Assembly (NCBI GenBank): GCA_963717985.1
Contig: CAVQYC010000003.1
Location: forward strand, 682,001-746,000
Direction of reading: 5' to 3'
Source of the DNA: BOG-1155 sp963717985
GTDB taxonomy: Bacteria > Desulfobacterota > Syntrophorhabdia > Syntrophorhabdales > WCHB1-27
Length of the DNA stretch: 64,000 bases
The position numbers and the translations under genes were made by a program. Shown in pieces: positions 1-8,886 of this stretch (positions within the stretch are counted from its first letter, which is position 1; every line of letters starts with the position of its first letter). Below the pieces are notes generated by a model. The model made no database searches. It saw only the letters and a program-made list of their open reading frames with translations, and was not told where the DNA came from.

Positions 1-294
1 GAGGAAGATATCGACGTTCCCCCCGCATATCATCCCCTCATCCTCGACGATGCGGCCGTCTAAACGGTAGTGCATGAGCTTCACTTTTCCGGTCTTCGCG
101 ACATTCTTCGCCGCCTGCCACACCTCTGCCTCGACGCAACCCCCTCCCACGGTGCCGAAAAAGCGGCCGTCATCTCCTATGAACATCTTCGCCCCCGCTT
201 CCCTGGGGGCCGCACCCATCTTTTTTATGATAGTGGCAAGGGCGCCGCCTCTTCCCCTCGACAGGTAATCCTCAACAGCCTCGTAGATATCCAC
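1..294 (-). CDS. XdhC/CoxI family molybdenum-cofactor maturation protein (cut by window edge)
   Basis: Only the first 98 residues are visible. The start is GTG at 294, with a G-rich ribosome site (GAGGGGGG) just upstream; an ATG 14 bases further up lies in another frame. XdhC/CoxI proteins bind the molybdenum cofactor and help sulfurate it before insertion into xanthine-dehydrogenase type hydroxylases. The family's glycine motif is visible as GTVGGGCVEAEV (about residues 47-58), with ICGGNVDIF close to the edge. It is the last visible gene of a minus-strand run with YqeB-, MoeA- and MocA-like genes, which supports a role in hydroxylase maturation. No hydroxylase structural gene is in view. 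The family call is firm; the exact partner enzyme is unknown. Confidence 0.85.
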   Translation of the reverse strand, partial: MDIYEAVEDYLSRGRGGALATIIKKMGAAPREAGAKMFIGDDGRFFGTVGGGCVEAEVWQAAKNVAKTGKVKLMHYRLDGRIVEDEGMICGGNVDIFL

Positions 295-333
295 TCTACC
301 CCCCTCATAAACTCCTGAAAATACCTCCGCCTC

Positions 334-1137
334 TCACCTGTTGAACCGGTGCATTACCGCTTCGAGCACGCCGCCCGCGATGGCGCGGGCTTTTTCCGAG
401 ATGGTGGCGCAGTGGCCTCCGTCGCTGCTCGGGTCGACGTCGCCGAGTTTCTCCCTATACTGTACGGTCATGGGCCTGATGAGGCCGCGCACGACGCCGT
501 CTATCGCAGCCCGGACCGGGGTTTCGTCCACGTACAGCACCACGTCGCCTTTTTTCACGATGTCCCCAATCTCCCGCGCCGGCCTGACCATACCCACGTG
601 GGGGGCGCGAAGCACCCTTTCCCCGGTCGCACCCATGATGGCGCCCGGGGTCCCGGTATAGCTTTCCGCCTCGCCTGCGTAAATCACCCTTCCCAGGTAA
701 TGCCCCCTGTTGCTCTCGATGACCGCGTCCACCTGGTCAGGGGCCCTGAACCCCGGACCGACCCCGATCACCAACCCGGCTTTCGGCGCACGCGCCTTGA
801 CCGACCCCTTCGGCCTCTTTATCATGGTGGCGTCTATGAGCACGTCCGGCTCGATGGTCTTCAGAAAAGCCGCTTCCTCATCCACCAGTACGGCTATCAG
901 CCGCCGGTCCCAGATCGCCTGAACCGCATCCGGTGAGTCTACACGCTCCGCCCTCACCCCCTCCACCTCCATGGCGCCCACATGTACCGCTTCCGAAAAG
1001 GCAACGTGCCTCCGCACCGTAAGGGGCGCCGGCATCTCCGACATGAGGATGCGGGTGAGGTGGGACGAGAAAAGGCGGTGGGCGATGCCCGAGGCCATCT
1101 CGCCCGCGCCCAGGATCACGATGGTAAGACCTTTCAT
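334..1137 (-). CDS. yqeB: YqeB-like selenium-dependent molybdenum hydroxylase accessory protein (EF2563 family)
   Basis: A 267-residue protein of the EF2563/YqeB family, which accompanies selenium-dependent molybdenum hydroxylases; its biochemical role is not settled. The N-terminus has a Rossmann-like glycine motif, VILGAGEMASGIA (about residues 7-19). The centre has the family stretch VIGVGPGFRAPDQVDAVIES (around residue 125), and the C-terminal third resembles a small biotinyl/lipoyl-like fold (DIVKKGDVVLYVDETPVRA). It starts 5 bases after the MoeA-like gene ends and lies 40 bases before XdhC, so all are probably one transcript. Selenium dependence is inferred from the family alone; no selD or selenocysteine gene is visible here. 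Confidence 0.85.
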   Translation of the reverse strand: MKGLTIVILGAGEMASGIAHRLFSSHLTRILMSEMPAPLTVRRHVAFSEAVHVGAMEVEGVRAERVDSPDAVQAIWDRRLIAVLVDEEAAFLKTIEPDVLIDATMIKRPKGSVKARAPKAGLVIGVGPGFRAPDQVDAVIESNRGHYLGRVIYAGEAESYTGTPGAIMGATGERVLRAPHVGMVRPAREIGDIVKKGDVVLYVDETPVRAAIDGVVRGLIRPMTVQYREKLGDVDPSSDGGHCATISEKARAIAGGVLEAVMHRFNR

Positions 1138-1142
1138 TGCTG

Positions 1143-2159
1143 CTACCGTCCTTTCCCGAAAAAGCAGTTCGGATAGCGGCAGACGTCGCAGTGCAGGCAG
1201 AGCCCGCCCAAAGCCAGCTTACGCACGCTCGCCGCGGTCACACGCTCGCCCGCCATGATCCTCGGCAGCAGGATGTCGAGCATGGTGTGGGTGTTGAAGT
1301 AGACACAGGCGGGCGCGCCGAGGATATAGCGCCCCTTCAGCCGGGCCACCAGGAACATCGCGCCGGGAAATACGGGCGCGCCGTAAGAGATGACCCGCGC
1401 CCCCGTTGCCTCTACCCCTTCCTTAGTCAAATCGTCGGGATCGACGGAGAGGCCGCTTGTGGTCACGATGATCTCGCTGCCTGCGTCGATCAGCTCCAGG
1501 ATGGCGTCCCTGATCAGACCGACGTCGTCCCTGACGACCCTCTTTCCCATTAGATCGAGGCCGTGTCCCTGCAACTTTGCCTCGACCCGCGCCGAGGCGT
1601 CCGGTATCCTCCCGGTGGCCACTTCTGTCCCCGTCACCACGAGACCGACCGACATGCGCGCAAAGGGGCGGATCCTGATGATCCCCTTTCTTCCCACGCC
1701 CTCCGCCTCTTGCAGCAGACTTTCCGAAATATAGAGGGGGACGATCCTCGTGGCCGCGACGATATCGCCGGCCTTCACCGGATACCTGTCGGGCACCACC
1801 GTGAAAAGCACGTCTTTGATCTTGTTGATCGCGGCGAGACGCGCGAGATCGACCGCCACAAGGCCGTTGACCTTAGCCGTGATATTGATCCGACCTTCCT
1901 TGGCGGACGATAGCTCCATGTGGTCGTCCATGGCGGCCATTGCGATGCGTCTGCCCGCTTCGTCTTCGTGGACCTCCTTCTCCGGGCCGTCTGTCACGAA
2001 AATATGGCTTTTCCCCAAATCCAGCAGGCGCTCCACGTCGCCCTTTTCTATGACACTCCCGCGCAGGAACGCGACGTCCTTCTTCTCCCCCGGTATGATC
2101 TCGGTGATGTCGTGGGCAAGGACGAGGCCCACCGCATCCTCCACGTTAACCTTTTTCAA
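1143..2159 (-). CDS. MoeA/MogA-like molybdopterin-binding protein with C-terminal cysteine cluster
   Basis: A MoCF-biosynthesis domain protein related to MoeA, expected to bind molybdopterin during cofactor assembly. The molybdopterin-binding core is seen in VGLVVTGTEVATGRIPDA and EIIVTTSGLSVDPDD (middle of the protein) and in GAPVFPGAMFLVA. The C-terminus carries a cysteine-rich tail, GLCLHCDVCRYPNCFFGKG, which is not part of classical MoeA and could hold a metal or Fe-S centre. I prefer the TTG at 2159 as start because GGAGGGG sits 7 bases ahead; an upstream ATG at 2198 would overlap the MocA-like gene by 53 bases. It is between mocA-like and yqeB-like genes, the usual company of this family. 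Confidence 0.8.
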   Translation of the reverse strand: MKKVNVEDAVGLVLAHDITEIIPGEKKDVAFLRGSVIEKGDVERLLDLGKSHIFVTDGPEKEVHEDEAGRRIAMAAMDDHMELSSAKEGRINITAKVNGLVAVDLARLAAINKIKDVLFTVVPDRYPVKAGDIVAATRIVPLYISESLLQEAEGVGRKGIIRIRPFARMSVGLVVTGTEVATGRIPDASARVEAKLQGHGLDLMGKRVVRDDVGLIRDAILELIDAGSEIIVTTSGLSVDPDDLTKEGVEATGARVISYGAPVFPGAMFLVARLKGRYILGAPACVYFNTHTMLDILLPRIMAGERVTAASVRKLALGGLCLHCDVCRYPNCFFGKGR

Positions 2160-2751
2160 TTGTATAGCCCCTCCCTTCCAAATATGCGATATCCTCATTG
2201 GTATCGAGGTCCAAAAGACTCCCTTCCCCGCCTTCGACGAAACACACCTCGCTGCCGGCCGCGGCGATCACGTCCCTCAAGCCCCACTCGCCCCAGACGG
2301 CGGCCACCGCCCGGAAGTGCTGCCGCATATCCACAAGCACCGGGTGGCCTTTTATCCCCTCATGGACCGGGACGATGATCGAGCTGCCTCCGGCCTCATA
2401 CGCCCGCATCACCCGGTCTATCACCTCAGGCTCAATAAAAGGTTTGTCCCCAAGATGAAAGAGGGCGAGGTCCGCATGAAGGATCGCGGGCAGGGCCGCT
2501 CTTATCGACGCAGACATACCGTCCCCGGAATGTTCATTATGGACGAACGTCACGGGAAGCCCCGTAAGCTCACGCTCGACCCTCTCCCTCTCAAACCCTG
2601 TCACCACAACTATTTCTCCCGTCCCTGCCTCCATAAAAAGACGCACGGTCCTCCTGACGACGGCTTCTCCGTTCACTCTTATGCACAGCTTGTTGAAACC
2701 AAGCCGCGTTGACGCCCCTGCGGCAAGGATTATCGTACATATGTTCTCCAT
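2146..2751 (-). CDS. mocA: MocA-like molybdenum cofactor cytidylyltransferase
   Basis: A 201-residue MobA-like nucleotidyltransferase. MocA enzymes transfer CMP from CTP to molybdopterin to make the dinucleotide form used by xanthine-dehydrogenase type enzymes. The nucleotide-binding signature is LAAGASTRLGFNK (residues 9-21); LGDKPF (about residue 120) supplies the metal-binding Asp, and the substrate loop has KGHPVL. The length is typical. The ATG is preceded by AGGA. Its 3' end overlaps the MoeA-like gene, which suggests translational coupling. A guanylyl-specific MobA role is possible from sequence alone, but the XdhC and YqeB neighbours favour cytidylyl transfer. Confidence 0.85.
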   Translation of the reverse strand: MENICTIILAAGASTRLGFNKLCIRVNGEAVVRRTVRLFMEAGTGEIVVVTGFERERVERELTGLPVTFVHNEHSGDGMSASIRAALPAILHADLALFHLGDKPFIEPEVIDRVMRAYEAGGSSIIVPVHEGIKGHPVLVDMRQHFRAVAAVWGEWGLRDVIAAAGSEVCFVEGGEGSLLDLDTNEDIAYLEGRGYTIEKG

Positions 2752-2845
2752 GAATTGGTCCTAAAAAGCTCGGCTAAGCGGGTGTTTCTCTTACGAAGGT
2801 AAAGAAAGCGGGATGAATCACCGGCCTACCTGGAACTGCACGCCT

Positions 2846-3055
2846 TTAGCCTGCGGCTGCCTCACCCCCGACTTCCTTGTTCAGATCCACGATGAGGACA
2901 TCCACATTTATGCCGTGCACCTCGGCCCCCTGTTCTATGCTCTCGAACAGGGCTGCCTGGCAGCCCAGGCATCCAAGGCCGTGCCTTTCGAAGATCACTA
3001 TCGTCTCAGGGTGCTTCCTCACCACTTCTTCAATCGACATCTTCTTATTGATCAT
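2846..3055 (-). CDS. DUF1858 domain protein with CxxC motif
   Basis: A 69-residue protein of the DUF1858 type (related to the N-terminus of ScdA-like proteins). The fold signature is MSIEEVVRKHPETIVIFERH followed by GLGCLGCQ, giving a CxxC pair around residue 30 that could ligate a metal or act in redox. I chose ATG 3055 over an in-frame start 48 bases upstream because GAGGAG lies just ahead of it. It stands between the AMMECR1-like gene and the molybdenum genes on the same strand, with about 95-115 bases on each side, so co-transcription is possible but unproven. Its function is unknown. Confidence 0.8.
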   Translation of the reverse strand: MINKKMSIEEVVRKHPETIVIFERHGLGCLGCQAALFESIEQGAEVHGINVDVLIVDLNKEVGGEAAAG

Positions 3056-3104
3056 AGGCGCTCCTCTATTGGGGCTCAGCGCCCCCTCCGTCGGCAAAGC
3101 CACG

Positions 3105-3119
3105 ACCCGCTACGCGGGT
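3105..3119. repeat. Short perfect hairpin in intergenic spacer
   Basis: ACCCGCTACGCGGGT forms a 6-bp stem in a very GC-rich spacer between the AMMECR1-like stop and the DUF1858 start. It has no U-run, so it is more likely a processing or spacer element than a terminator. Confidence 0.4.
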
Positions 3120-3171
3120 GCCCCGGCCTCCCCGCTCAACTCGCTGCGCTCGGTTGTCGCTGCCCCTTTTA

Positions 3172-3732
3172 TTAAAACACATCTGCCGAAAAGATGTATA
3201 TATTTGTCCGCTCCGACTGCCAGGCATTTCTCGGAAGCCCCGCCTTCTCGCACGTATATTCAAGGAAAGTCTGCCTGTCCAATCCATGCTCCGTCGCAAC
3301 CTGGGGCAAAAGCAGCCCGGAGGAGGAACCGCTTTCTATGTAGAGCCCGTGAACGCCCACCTGGATCTCGTTGATATCCCGTATTTTTCTCATGGGGGTG
3401 AGGACCGAGATCTCGATGTCCGTATGCTCCCACTCACGCGCATCAAGCGGCATGAACCGGGGGTCGTGGAATGCCGCCTCAAAGGCCATCTTCCTTACTG
3501 TCTCGTCGAGAGGCATCCGGGCTCGCAGATAACCGATGCAGCCCTTCAGCTCCCCCCACGTTTTGAGGCAGACGAAAGCCCCCCTCTTCTTTTTCAGCGC
3601 CCGGGGAATATCCAAAGGCTGCTCTTCTTTGCCGAAGAGCCCCTTCTCTATGGAGGACCGCGCAAGCTCCTTCAGCACACGCCTTTCCTCATCGGAAAAA
3701 TGAAGGTCTATCCCCGCCCGGTGAGCCGGCAA
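3172..3732 (-). CDS. amrA: AmmeMemoRadiSam system protein A (AMMECR1 domain)
   Basis: A 186-residue AMMECR1-domain protein. The hallmark motif is present as LKGCIGYL (around residue 63; LRGCIG in most members), together with VRKMAFEAAFHDPRF and a C-terminal LEYTCEKAGLP stretch. The start is TTG at 3732, with GGAG upstream inside the end of the preceding gene. In bacteria and archaea this family is encoded with a MEMO1-like protein and a radical SAM enzyme (AmmeMemoRadiSam). The MEMO1-like gene is 3 bases upstream, which fits the pair. The biochemical role is still unclear. The matching radical SAM gene is not adjacent; the only relative in the window is at 55443. Confidence 0.9.
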   Translation of the reverse strand: MPAHRAGIDLHFSDEERRVLKELARSSIEKGLFGKEEQPLDIPRALKKKRGAFVCLKTWGELKGCIGYLRARMPLDETVRKMAFEAAFHDPRFMPLDAREWEHTDIEISVLTPMRKIRDINEIQVGVHGLYIESGSSSGLLLPQVATEHGLDRQTFLEYTCEKAGLPRNAWQSERTNIYIFSADVF

Positions 3733-3735
3733 CGA

Positions 3736-4572
3736 CTATTCTCCTCCATAAAACACGCAGGAAGCGTACCCGACAACCTCGTTTCTGTCGCCCGTTACAT
3801 CGCCGGAATTCTCATAATGGAGCACCTTGCTCTTGGCCGCCCCCAGCTTCTTGCACACGTCCATGGTCGCGAGTATTGCGCCTGCGCCGCACGCCTCGTA
3901 TTTCCCGCTCACCAACTCCCTGGACATGCCTTCCAGGTCGAACCGCTCTAAAAGCCCGATCGCGGATCTGTCCATCTCCACCGCAAAACCGTAGGGGTAG
4001 TAATGAGAAAGGTCGGAACTGCCCAGAATGAGGCAGCTTCCTTCCCTGTTCTTGATGGTGTTGTAAATGAGGGCGCCCAACTCCAAAGAGCCTTGCGGGT
4101 CCTGGGCAGTGCCCATGATCAGGGGTACTATCCTGAAGTCCGCGAGGACACACTGAAGAAAGGGTATCTGCACCTCTATCGCGTGCTCCCTCCGATGCAT
4201 CTTCGGGTCCACGTGGACTATATCCTCGCTCCGGCTAAGCTCGCCGGCAAGGGCCTCGTCGATTTCCACCACGCCGAGAGGCGTCCTGTACCCGCCGGCC
4301 TCCTGCACGGCTGCGCCCGCGAAGAACGACTGGTGGCTCGGCGCGAGGATGATGACCGTGTCATAGTGGCGACCGGACAGGGCCTTGTAGCCGTAAGCGG
4401 CTGTCGGCCCTGAGTACATGTAGCCCGCATGGGGCGAGACCAAACCGCGGATGTCGCCCGCCACGTCCTGGGCTGGGACTTTCTCGAGATACCCCTCGAT
4501 GTCCGCCCTGAGCACGTCCGGGTTGCTTGGGTAGAAGCTGCCGCTTACTGAAGGTTCTCTGATCTCACTCAT
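3736..4572 (-). CDS. amrB: AmmeMemoRadiSam system protein B (MEMO1-like)
   Basis: A 278-residue MEMO1/class III extradiol dioxygenase-fold protein. The metal-site region reads LVSPHAGYMYSGPTAAYGY (around residue 45) and ILAPSHQ (about residue 75); LGSSDLSHY and the late CGAGAI motif, whose Cys matches the conserved Cys of MEMO1, are also present. Family members bind copper or iron; a dioxygenase activity is not established. It is the first gene of a minus-strand run and has an extended -10 promoter upstream (4603-4610). Only 3 bases separate it from the AMMECR1-like gene. Confidence 0.9.
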   Translation of the reverse strand: MSEIREPSVSGSFYPSNPDVLRADIEGYLEKVPAQDVAGDIRGLVSPHAGYMYSGPTAAYGYKALSGRHYDTVIILAPSHQSFFAGAAVQEAGGYRTPLGVVEIDEALAGELSRSEDIVHVDPKMHRREHAIEVQIPFLQCVLADFRIVPLIMGTAQDPQGSLELGALIYNTIKNREGSCLILGSSDLSHYYPYGFAVEMDRSAIGLLERFDLEGMSRELVSGKYEACGAGAILATMDVCKKLGAAKSKVLHYENSGDVTGDRNEVVGYASCVFYGGE

Positions 4573-4602
4573 TGGCTCCTTTCGCCCGGTCTATTTGTCT
4601 CT

Positions 4603-4611
4603 ATTATACCA
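4603..4611 (-). promoter_or_regulatory. Extended -10 promoter for the MEMO1-like gene
   Basis: On the minus strand the sequence reads TGGTATAAT, an extended -10 (TGn plus TATAAT) about 31 bases ahead of the ATG at 4572. No good -35 hexamer is seen at the usual distance, as is common for extended -10 promoters. Inference from sequence only. Confidence 0.5.
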
Positions 4612-4964
4612 TAATTGCTCCGGTTCTGAGCATATTTTTCTCTTTAGTTTCTCTTTGTTCGGTCGTTGTTCGGTCAGCCAACGCCATGTAGAAAAACCCC
4701 ACTACAGGCAAGCGGGTACAAAGTGTGATCGGCATATCCGGATCCACTATCGGTACTTCCTTCGCGAGGGCAATTCCGAGCATCGTCAATTGTACTGTAA
4801 TGCAGGACGATGTGAAAAACATTTCGTCTTCGCCGTCAGGGAAGAAGCAAAACAAGAATCCTGTTCTCATCGCTGCCGAATAGTGCTACTCTACCAATCA
4901 AGGCAATGAGAACGGCTCGCGACATCAACCGCGATTTGACCGCGCTTCCGGGCGGCGACCCCGC
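4612..4964. other. Gene-free stretch, about 350 bases
   Basis: Lower GC than its surroundings. An 88-codon minus-strand ORF here has no ribosome site and no recognisable family and is rejected. No RNA gene or repeat was seen. Confidence 0.4.
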
Positions 4965-7235
4965 TTGTTCGTAGCCGCGGTCCTCGCCCTTTGCTCCGGG
5001 ATCGCCCTTGAGGCTTTCTGGCGCGCGCCCGCCGCACCCCTCTTTTTCGCCGCCCTTCTCGCGCCCGCCGCTATACCCTTTTTCTTCCGATGGGGCAAGG
5101 CATGCGCGCTCCTTACCCTCGCCGGCTTCATGCTCTGCGGCGCGTCTAGGCTCGCCTTCATGGAGATAGGCCAGACCGTGCCGGATGATGCACGCGTTGA
5201 CGCCCTCTACGAAGGACTGGTCGTGGAAAGCGCTTCCCGCGTCAAGGTCCTCTCTCTGTCGAGACCCGCTGCATTGAAGGGCATGCGCGTGGCCTTCCCC
5301 TCCGGCGCCGACCTTGAGGTGTCTCAGACGGTGAGGATTTTCGGTAGGATCAGGCCGCTCGCCCCTTCATTCAAAAACCCCGGCAGCGTCTCCTGGAAGT
5401 GGCTCAAGAAACTGGAGGGCGTCGGCTACGAAGTGAGAGGACAGGTCCTTTCCACGGCGCGGAGCAATGATCCCGTAGCAGCCATGAGGCGTTACTTCAA
5501 GAACAACATTGAAAGCGCCGGCGCGCCCCGGGCGGATATACTCAAGGCACTGACCATCGGCGACAGGACGGCGGTGCCGCTGGAATTGAACGAACTCTTC
5601 CTCCATACGGGCACCTCGCACATACTCGCCATATCGGGGTTCAACGTGGGCGTGATTTCCGGGTTTTTCTTCTTCATCGCCAGGGCCGCCTTCAGAAGGG
5701 TGCCGCGCTTCCGCCTCTCGGGGCAGGACAGGCAATACGCGGCCCTCGTCACCATCCCCTTCCCCTTCGTCTTCATGCTCGTTGCCGGGGCGGGTGTTTC
5801 CCTCATCAGGGCCACGATCATGATCACGGTCTTCATGCTCGCCCTGTTCCTCCAAAGGAAAACGCACTTCTACAATACGTTGGCCCTGGCCGCGTGCGTC
5901 ATCCTGCTTCTCTATCCCCACTCGCTTCTGACCCCTTCGTTTCAGCTCACCTTTATGAGCCTCCTCTTCATCGTCATCTGCATGGAGAGGCTTTCGCCCG
6001 TGCTTGCGAAAATCAAGAGCAGCATTGTGCGCTGGTCGTGCTCGACCGTGCTTTCGACCGCGGCGGCGACACTTGGTACCGCACCCATAGTCCTCTACTA
6101 TTTTTACGGCATAAACCCGCTCTCTCTCCTCCACAATCTCGTCACCGTGCCCCTCATGGGCGTTGCCGCGACCGGCCTTGGCCTCGCGGGCATGACGCAC
6201 CCTTACGGCCGCTCCCTGCTCGTCCTCGCGGGTTATATCACGCAGATGAATGTGGCCCTCCTTCAGACGCTCGATTTCGGCTATCTCTACCCCCTGATAC
6301 GGCCCACGTTTTCGGAAATTGTGCTCTACTACGGCCTTGTCGTGACCCTGCTTTACGTGGACCGGAAGCAGGTGGCGGCACTCCTTTTCTGCGTGTTGAT
6401 CCCTCTTTGCGCGGTCCAGGTCTACGCCGATTACCGCGAGAGGTTTAACGCCGGCCTTTGCATCCATTTCATCGACGTGGGCGCAGGGGATGCGGCCCTG
6501 GTAGAAGCGCCGGGGGGGATGAGAATACTGATCGACGGGGGCGGGTCTCCAGGCTCGGACTTCGACATGGGCAGACAGGTGATCGCACCGTTCCTCCTTT
6601 ACAGGAAGGTGCACACCATCGACTACGTGATAAATACGCATCCCCACGCCGACCATATAGGCGGGCTCTCCTATATCGTGCAGCACTTCAAGGTTTCGCA
6701 CCTCGTCACAGCCGGCTTTTTTCCGGAGGAGCGCAAGTTCCTCGAATTGGTCGGGATCGCGCGGGCGCGGGGCGTGCCGCACCTGATATGGAAAAAAGGA
6801 GATGGGATAAACACGGGCGACTTCCGCATGAATACGCTCTATCCGGCTGGTGGGCTCTCCCGGGATAATCTGAACGACACTTCCCTCGTCCTTCAGGTCC
6901 GGCTTGGGGGAACGACGTTCCTCCTGCCCGCGGACATCACGACCGGCGTGGAAGAGCAGCTTGTCCTTTCCGGCGTCCCCCTCAAATCGGATGTGCTGAA
7001 GCTCCCCCATCACGGGAGCGGTTCGTCAAACAGCTTCGCCTTCATTTACGCCGTAAGGCCGAAGCTGGGGGTCTTGAGCGGCGCGGCCGGGGTCATCAAA
7101 AACCTGCCGAGTCCGGAAGCGCTCCTGCGCTACAAGGCGCTGTCCATACCCGTCCTCCGGACCGATACGCAGGGACTTGTCGAAGTCCGGTCGGACGGCA
7201 GCGAAATTACGTGGAGGACATACGAAAACCGGTGA
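4965..7235 (+). CDS. comEC: ComEC/Rec2 DNA internalisation channel
   Basis: A 756-residue inner-membrane protein of the ComEC/Rec2 family, which moves single-stranded DNA into the cytoplasm during natural transformation. The N-terminus is a set of hydrophobic helices, then an OB-like soluble part (about 60-150), the Competence-domain membrane core (about 180-480, with HTGTSHILAISGFNVGV), and a C-terminal metallo-beta-lactamase-like domain with THPHADHIGG (about residue 557) and LKLPHHGSGSSNS. It is full length. The start is a TTG at 4965 with a weak ribosome site; no ATG or GTG is available upstream in frame. Other competence genes are not visible, so the ability to take up DNA cannot be concluded. 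Confidence 0.92.
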   Translation: MFVAAVLALCSGIALEAFWRAPAAPLFFAALLAPAAIPFFFRWGKACALLTLAGFMLCGASRLAFMEIGQTVPDDARVDALYEGLVVESASRVKVLSLSRPAALKGMRVAFPSGADLEVSQTVRIFGRIRPLAPSFKNPGSVSWKWLKKLEGVGYEVRGQVLSTARSNDPVAAMRRYFKNNIESAGAPRADILKALTIGDRTAVPLELNELFLHTGTSHILAISGFNVGVISGFFFFIARAAFRRVPRFRLSGQDRQYAALVTIPFPFVFMLVAGAGVSLIRATIMITVFMLALFLQRKTHFYNTLALAACVILLLYPHSLLTPSFQLTFMSLLFIVICMERLSPVLAKIKSSIVRWSCSTVLSTAAATLGTAPIVLYYFYGINPLSLLHNLVTVPLMGVAATGLGLAGMTHPYGRSLLVLAGYITQMNVALLQTLDFGYLYPLIRPTFSEIVLYYGLVVTLLYVDRKQVAALLFCVLIPLCAVQVYADYRERFNAGLCIHFIDVGAGDAALVEAPGGMRILIDGGGSPGSDFDMGRQVIAPFLLYRKVHTIDYVINTHPHADHIGGLSYIVQHFKVSHLVTAGFFPEERKFLELVGIARARGVPHLIWKKGDGINTGDFRMNTLYPAGGLSRDNLNDTSLVLQVRLGGTTFLLPADITTGVEEQLVLSGVPLKSDVLKLPHHGSGSSNSFAFIYAVRPKLGVLSGAAGVIKNLPSPEALLRYKALSIPVLRTDTQGLVEVRSDGSEITWRTYENR

Positions 7236-7251
7236 AGACGCGCAACCTGCA

Positions 7252-7575
7252 CTAGCCTTTTTTCATCTGCTGAAGCATTTTGCGGTCCTGAAAGGCCCGC
7301 CCCTCGAAACTCTGGAGCGGCGTCACCTGCCATTCGAGCATCCCCCAAAAAGGCAGGCCCCGCATGATCTGATCGAGCTCTTCATTGGAAGCGGCATCGA
7401 TGATGAAGGCCACGGCACGCTCGGAAACAGGAACCCCTCCAGCGAGGATCTTATTGTCCGACCGAAGCTTCATCAGGGCCTCAAAACCCGGCAGGACGTA
7501 ATATTCGAGGAGCTCGATCAACTCGTCGGGTCCTGTCATTTGCGGCCCGCCGCTTCCGATTACCAGATAGTTCAT
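7252..7575 (-). CDS. Small dimeric alpha-beta barrel protein (muconolactone isomerase-like)
   Basis: A 107-residue protein starting MNYLVIGSGGPQMTGPDELI. The layout (beta strand at the N-terminus, AAFIID-like strand near the middle, LPFWGMLEWQVTPLQSF at the end) resembles ferredoxin-like dimeric barrels such as the muconolactone delta-isomerase and YciI groups. No catalytic residues can be assigned. A catabolic role is not supported by neighbours: it sits between comEC (convergent) and a VIT1-type transporter (divergent). GGAGGG precedes the ATG. Function unknown. Confidence 0.7.
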   Translation of the reverse strand: MNYLVIGSGGPQMTGPDELIELLEYYVLPGFEALMKLRSDNKILAGGVPVSERAVAFIIDAASNEELDQIMRGLPFWGMLEWQVTPLQSFEGRAFQDRKMLQQMKKG

Positions 7576-7715
7576 GCATTGCCCTCCTTTTCCTTAAAGG
7601 CCCTCACGCGGCCTTTTCACTGTAAGCAATATACGCCGTCACCGCGACCATGTAAAGACGCACAGAAAACGGACCTTCCATTGCAATAACCGCCAAGGAT
7701 TCATAGAATGAACAC

Positions 7716-8825
7716 ATGCCGGAAAAACCGGGTCTGCTCCATACATTCTGGTCGTCGGAAATTGTCGCGGCCCGCCTGTATGCGTTTCTGGCGGCGCGGT
7801 ACGGCGATGACGACCGAAAAAGGGCTATCGCCGAAATAGGAAGGATGGAGCGGGGTCACGCGGCTGAATGGGCCGCCATTGCAGAGAATGTCTACAGCGT
7901 CTCGTTCCGGGTTTCACTCTTCCTCAAATGCAGGATAGCGCTGCTGAAGCTCCTTGGGCTCATCCTCCCCCTCACCATATTCATGCATTACCTCGAGCAT
8001 GGCGAAAGAAAGGCGATCCTCGACTACGCGGCACTGCTCGACGCCTACAAAAACGACGAGAAAACCACGAGAATCGTGATCGGCATCATCGTGCAGGAGA
8101 TAGGCCATCAATGGCACATGATGGAGCAGATCGCGGACAAGAGATCGTACATCATAAAGGTCAAAGAAGCGATCCCGGGGATGACTGCCGGCATCATCGA
8201 AACGCTGGGGTTGGTCATCGGCTTGCTCGCGGCCCATGCAAAGACACTCATGATAGGACTGACCGGGCTGATCGCGATGATCGGCGGTATGATAGCGGAA
8301 ATGTCGGTCTCCTACATCTCCTCGAAGGGGGAACGGGACCTGGACGAGGGAAAACTCAGGGAAGTGGACATAAAGAAAGAAATCCACCCCACGGTGCTGA
8401 GGAGAGAACTCGAAAACGATCTCAGGGAGAACGGGGTCAGCCCCGAGACAGTAAGGCTCATCATGGATATCCTGGGGAACGACGCGGCCGTGCTCTCAAC
8501 CCTGGTCAAGACGATCAGGGCCACCACCAAAGCTCTTCAGCCAAAAGAATCACTCAAAACCACCGGCCTGTTCTTCGCGCTCGGGGCACTGCCGGTTTTA
8601 GCGCCTTTCTTCGTCGGCGCTATATGGGACGTAAATCCACCGGTCCTCGCGATTATCGCCTTTGCCCTCGCCGTCGTCAGCATATCGGGTGCCGGGCTCT
8701 TCATGGCGGTGCTCTCCGGCAAGAAAATATGGGCGAATATCGCGCACAACCTCTGCATCATCATGGGGACATCCGCCCTCACCTATCTGGTCGGCCTGGC
8801 GGCCCGTTTTCTCCTTCCCGCCTAG
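7716..8825 (+). CDS. Ferritin-like/VIT1 fusion membrane protein (MbfA-like iron/manganese exporter)
   Basis: A 369-residue protein with two parts. Residues 1-150 form a rubrerythrin/ferritin-like helical domain with Glu/His-rich metal ligands (IGRMERGHAAEW, then MHYLEHGE and IVQEIGHQWH). Residues 160-369 form a VIT1/CCC1-type membrane domain with about five helices and a charged cytosolic loop (YISSKGERDLDEGKLREV). Proteins of this build, such as MbfA, export iron or related metals and sense them through the ferritin part. The start is ATG 7716; the ribosome site is weak. Neighbours do not add to the assignment. The substrate is inferred, not seen. Confidence 0.82.
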   Translation: MPEKPGLLHTFWSSEIVAARLYAFLAARYGDDDRKRAIAEIGRMERGHAAEWAAIAENVYSVSFRVSLFLKCRIALLKLLGLILPLTIFMHYLEHGERKAILDYAALLDAYKNDEKTTRIVIGIIVQEIGHQWHMMEQIADKRSYIIKVKEAIPGMTAGIIETLGLVIGLLAAHAKTLMIGLTGLIAMIGGMIAEMSVSYISSKGERDLDEGKLREVDIKKEIHPTVLRRELENDLRENGVSPETVRLIMDILGNDAAVLSTLVKTIRATTKALQPKESLKTTGLFFALGALPVLAPFFVGAIWDVNPPVLAIIAFALAVVSISGAGLFMAVLSGKKIWANIAHNLCIIMGTSALTYLVGLAARFLLPA

Positions 8826-8886
8826 GCGGCCGCCGAAAACACGCACCTCCTATTGTAATGAGCAGTAATAAATAGCTACTAAAACG

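Noticed and set aside
4604..4870. 88-codon minus-strand ORF in the spacer before comEC
   Set aside because: No ribosome site, odd composition and no family features; it also overlaps the MEMO1-like promoter.
5367..7013. 548-codon minus-strand ORF opposite comEC
   Set aside because: Shadow of a GC-rich gene; the translation is full of low-complexity His, Asp and Arg, while comEC has clear domains.
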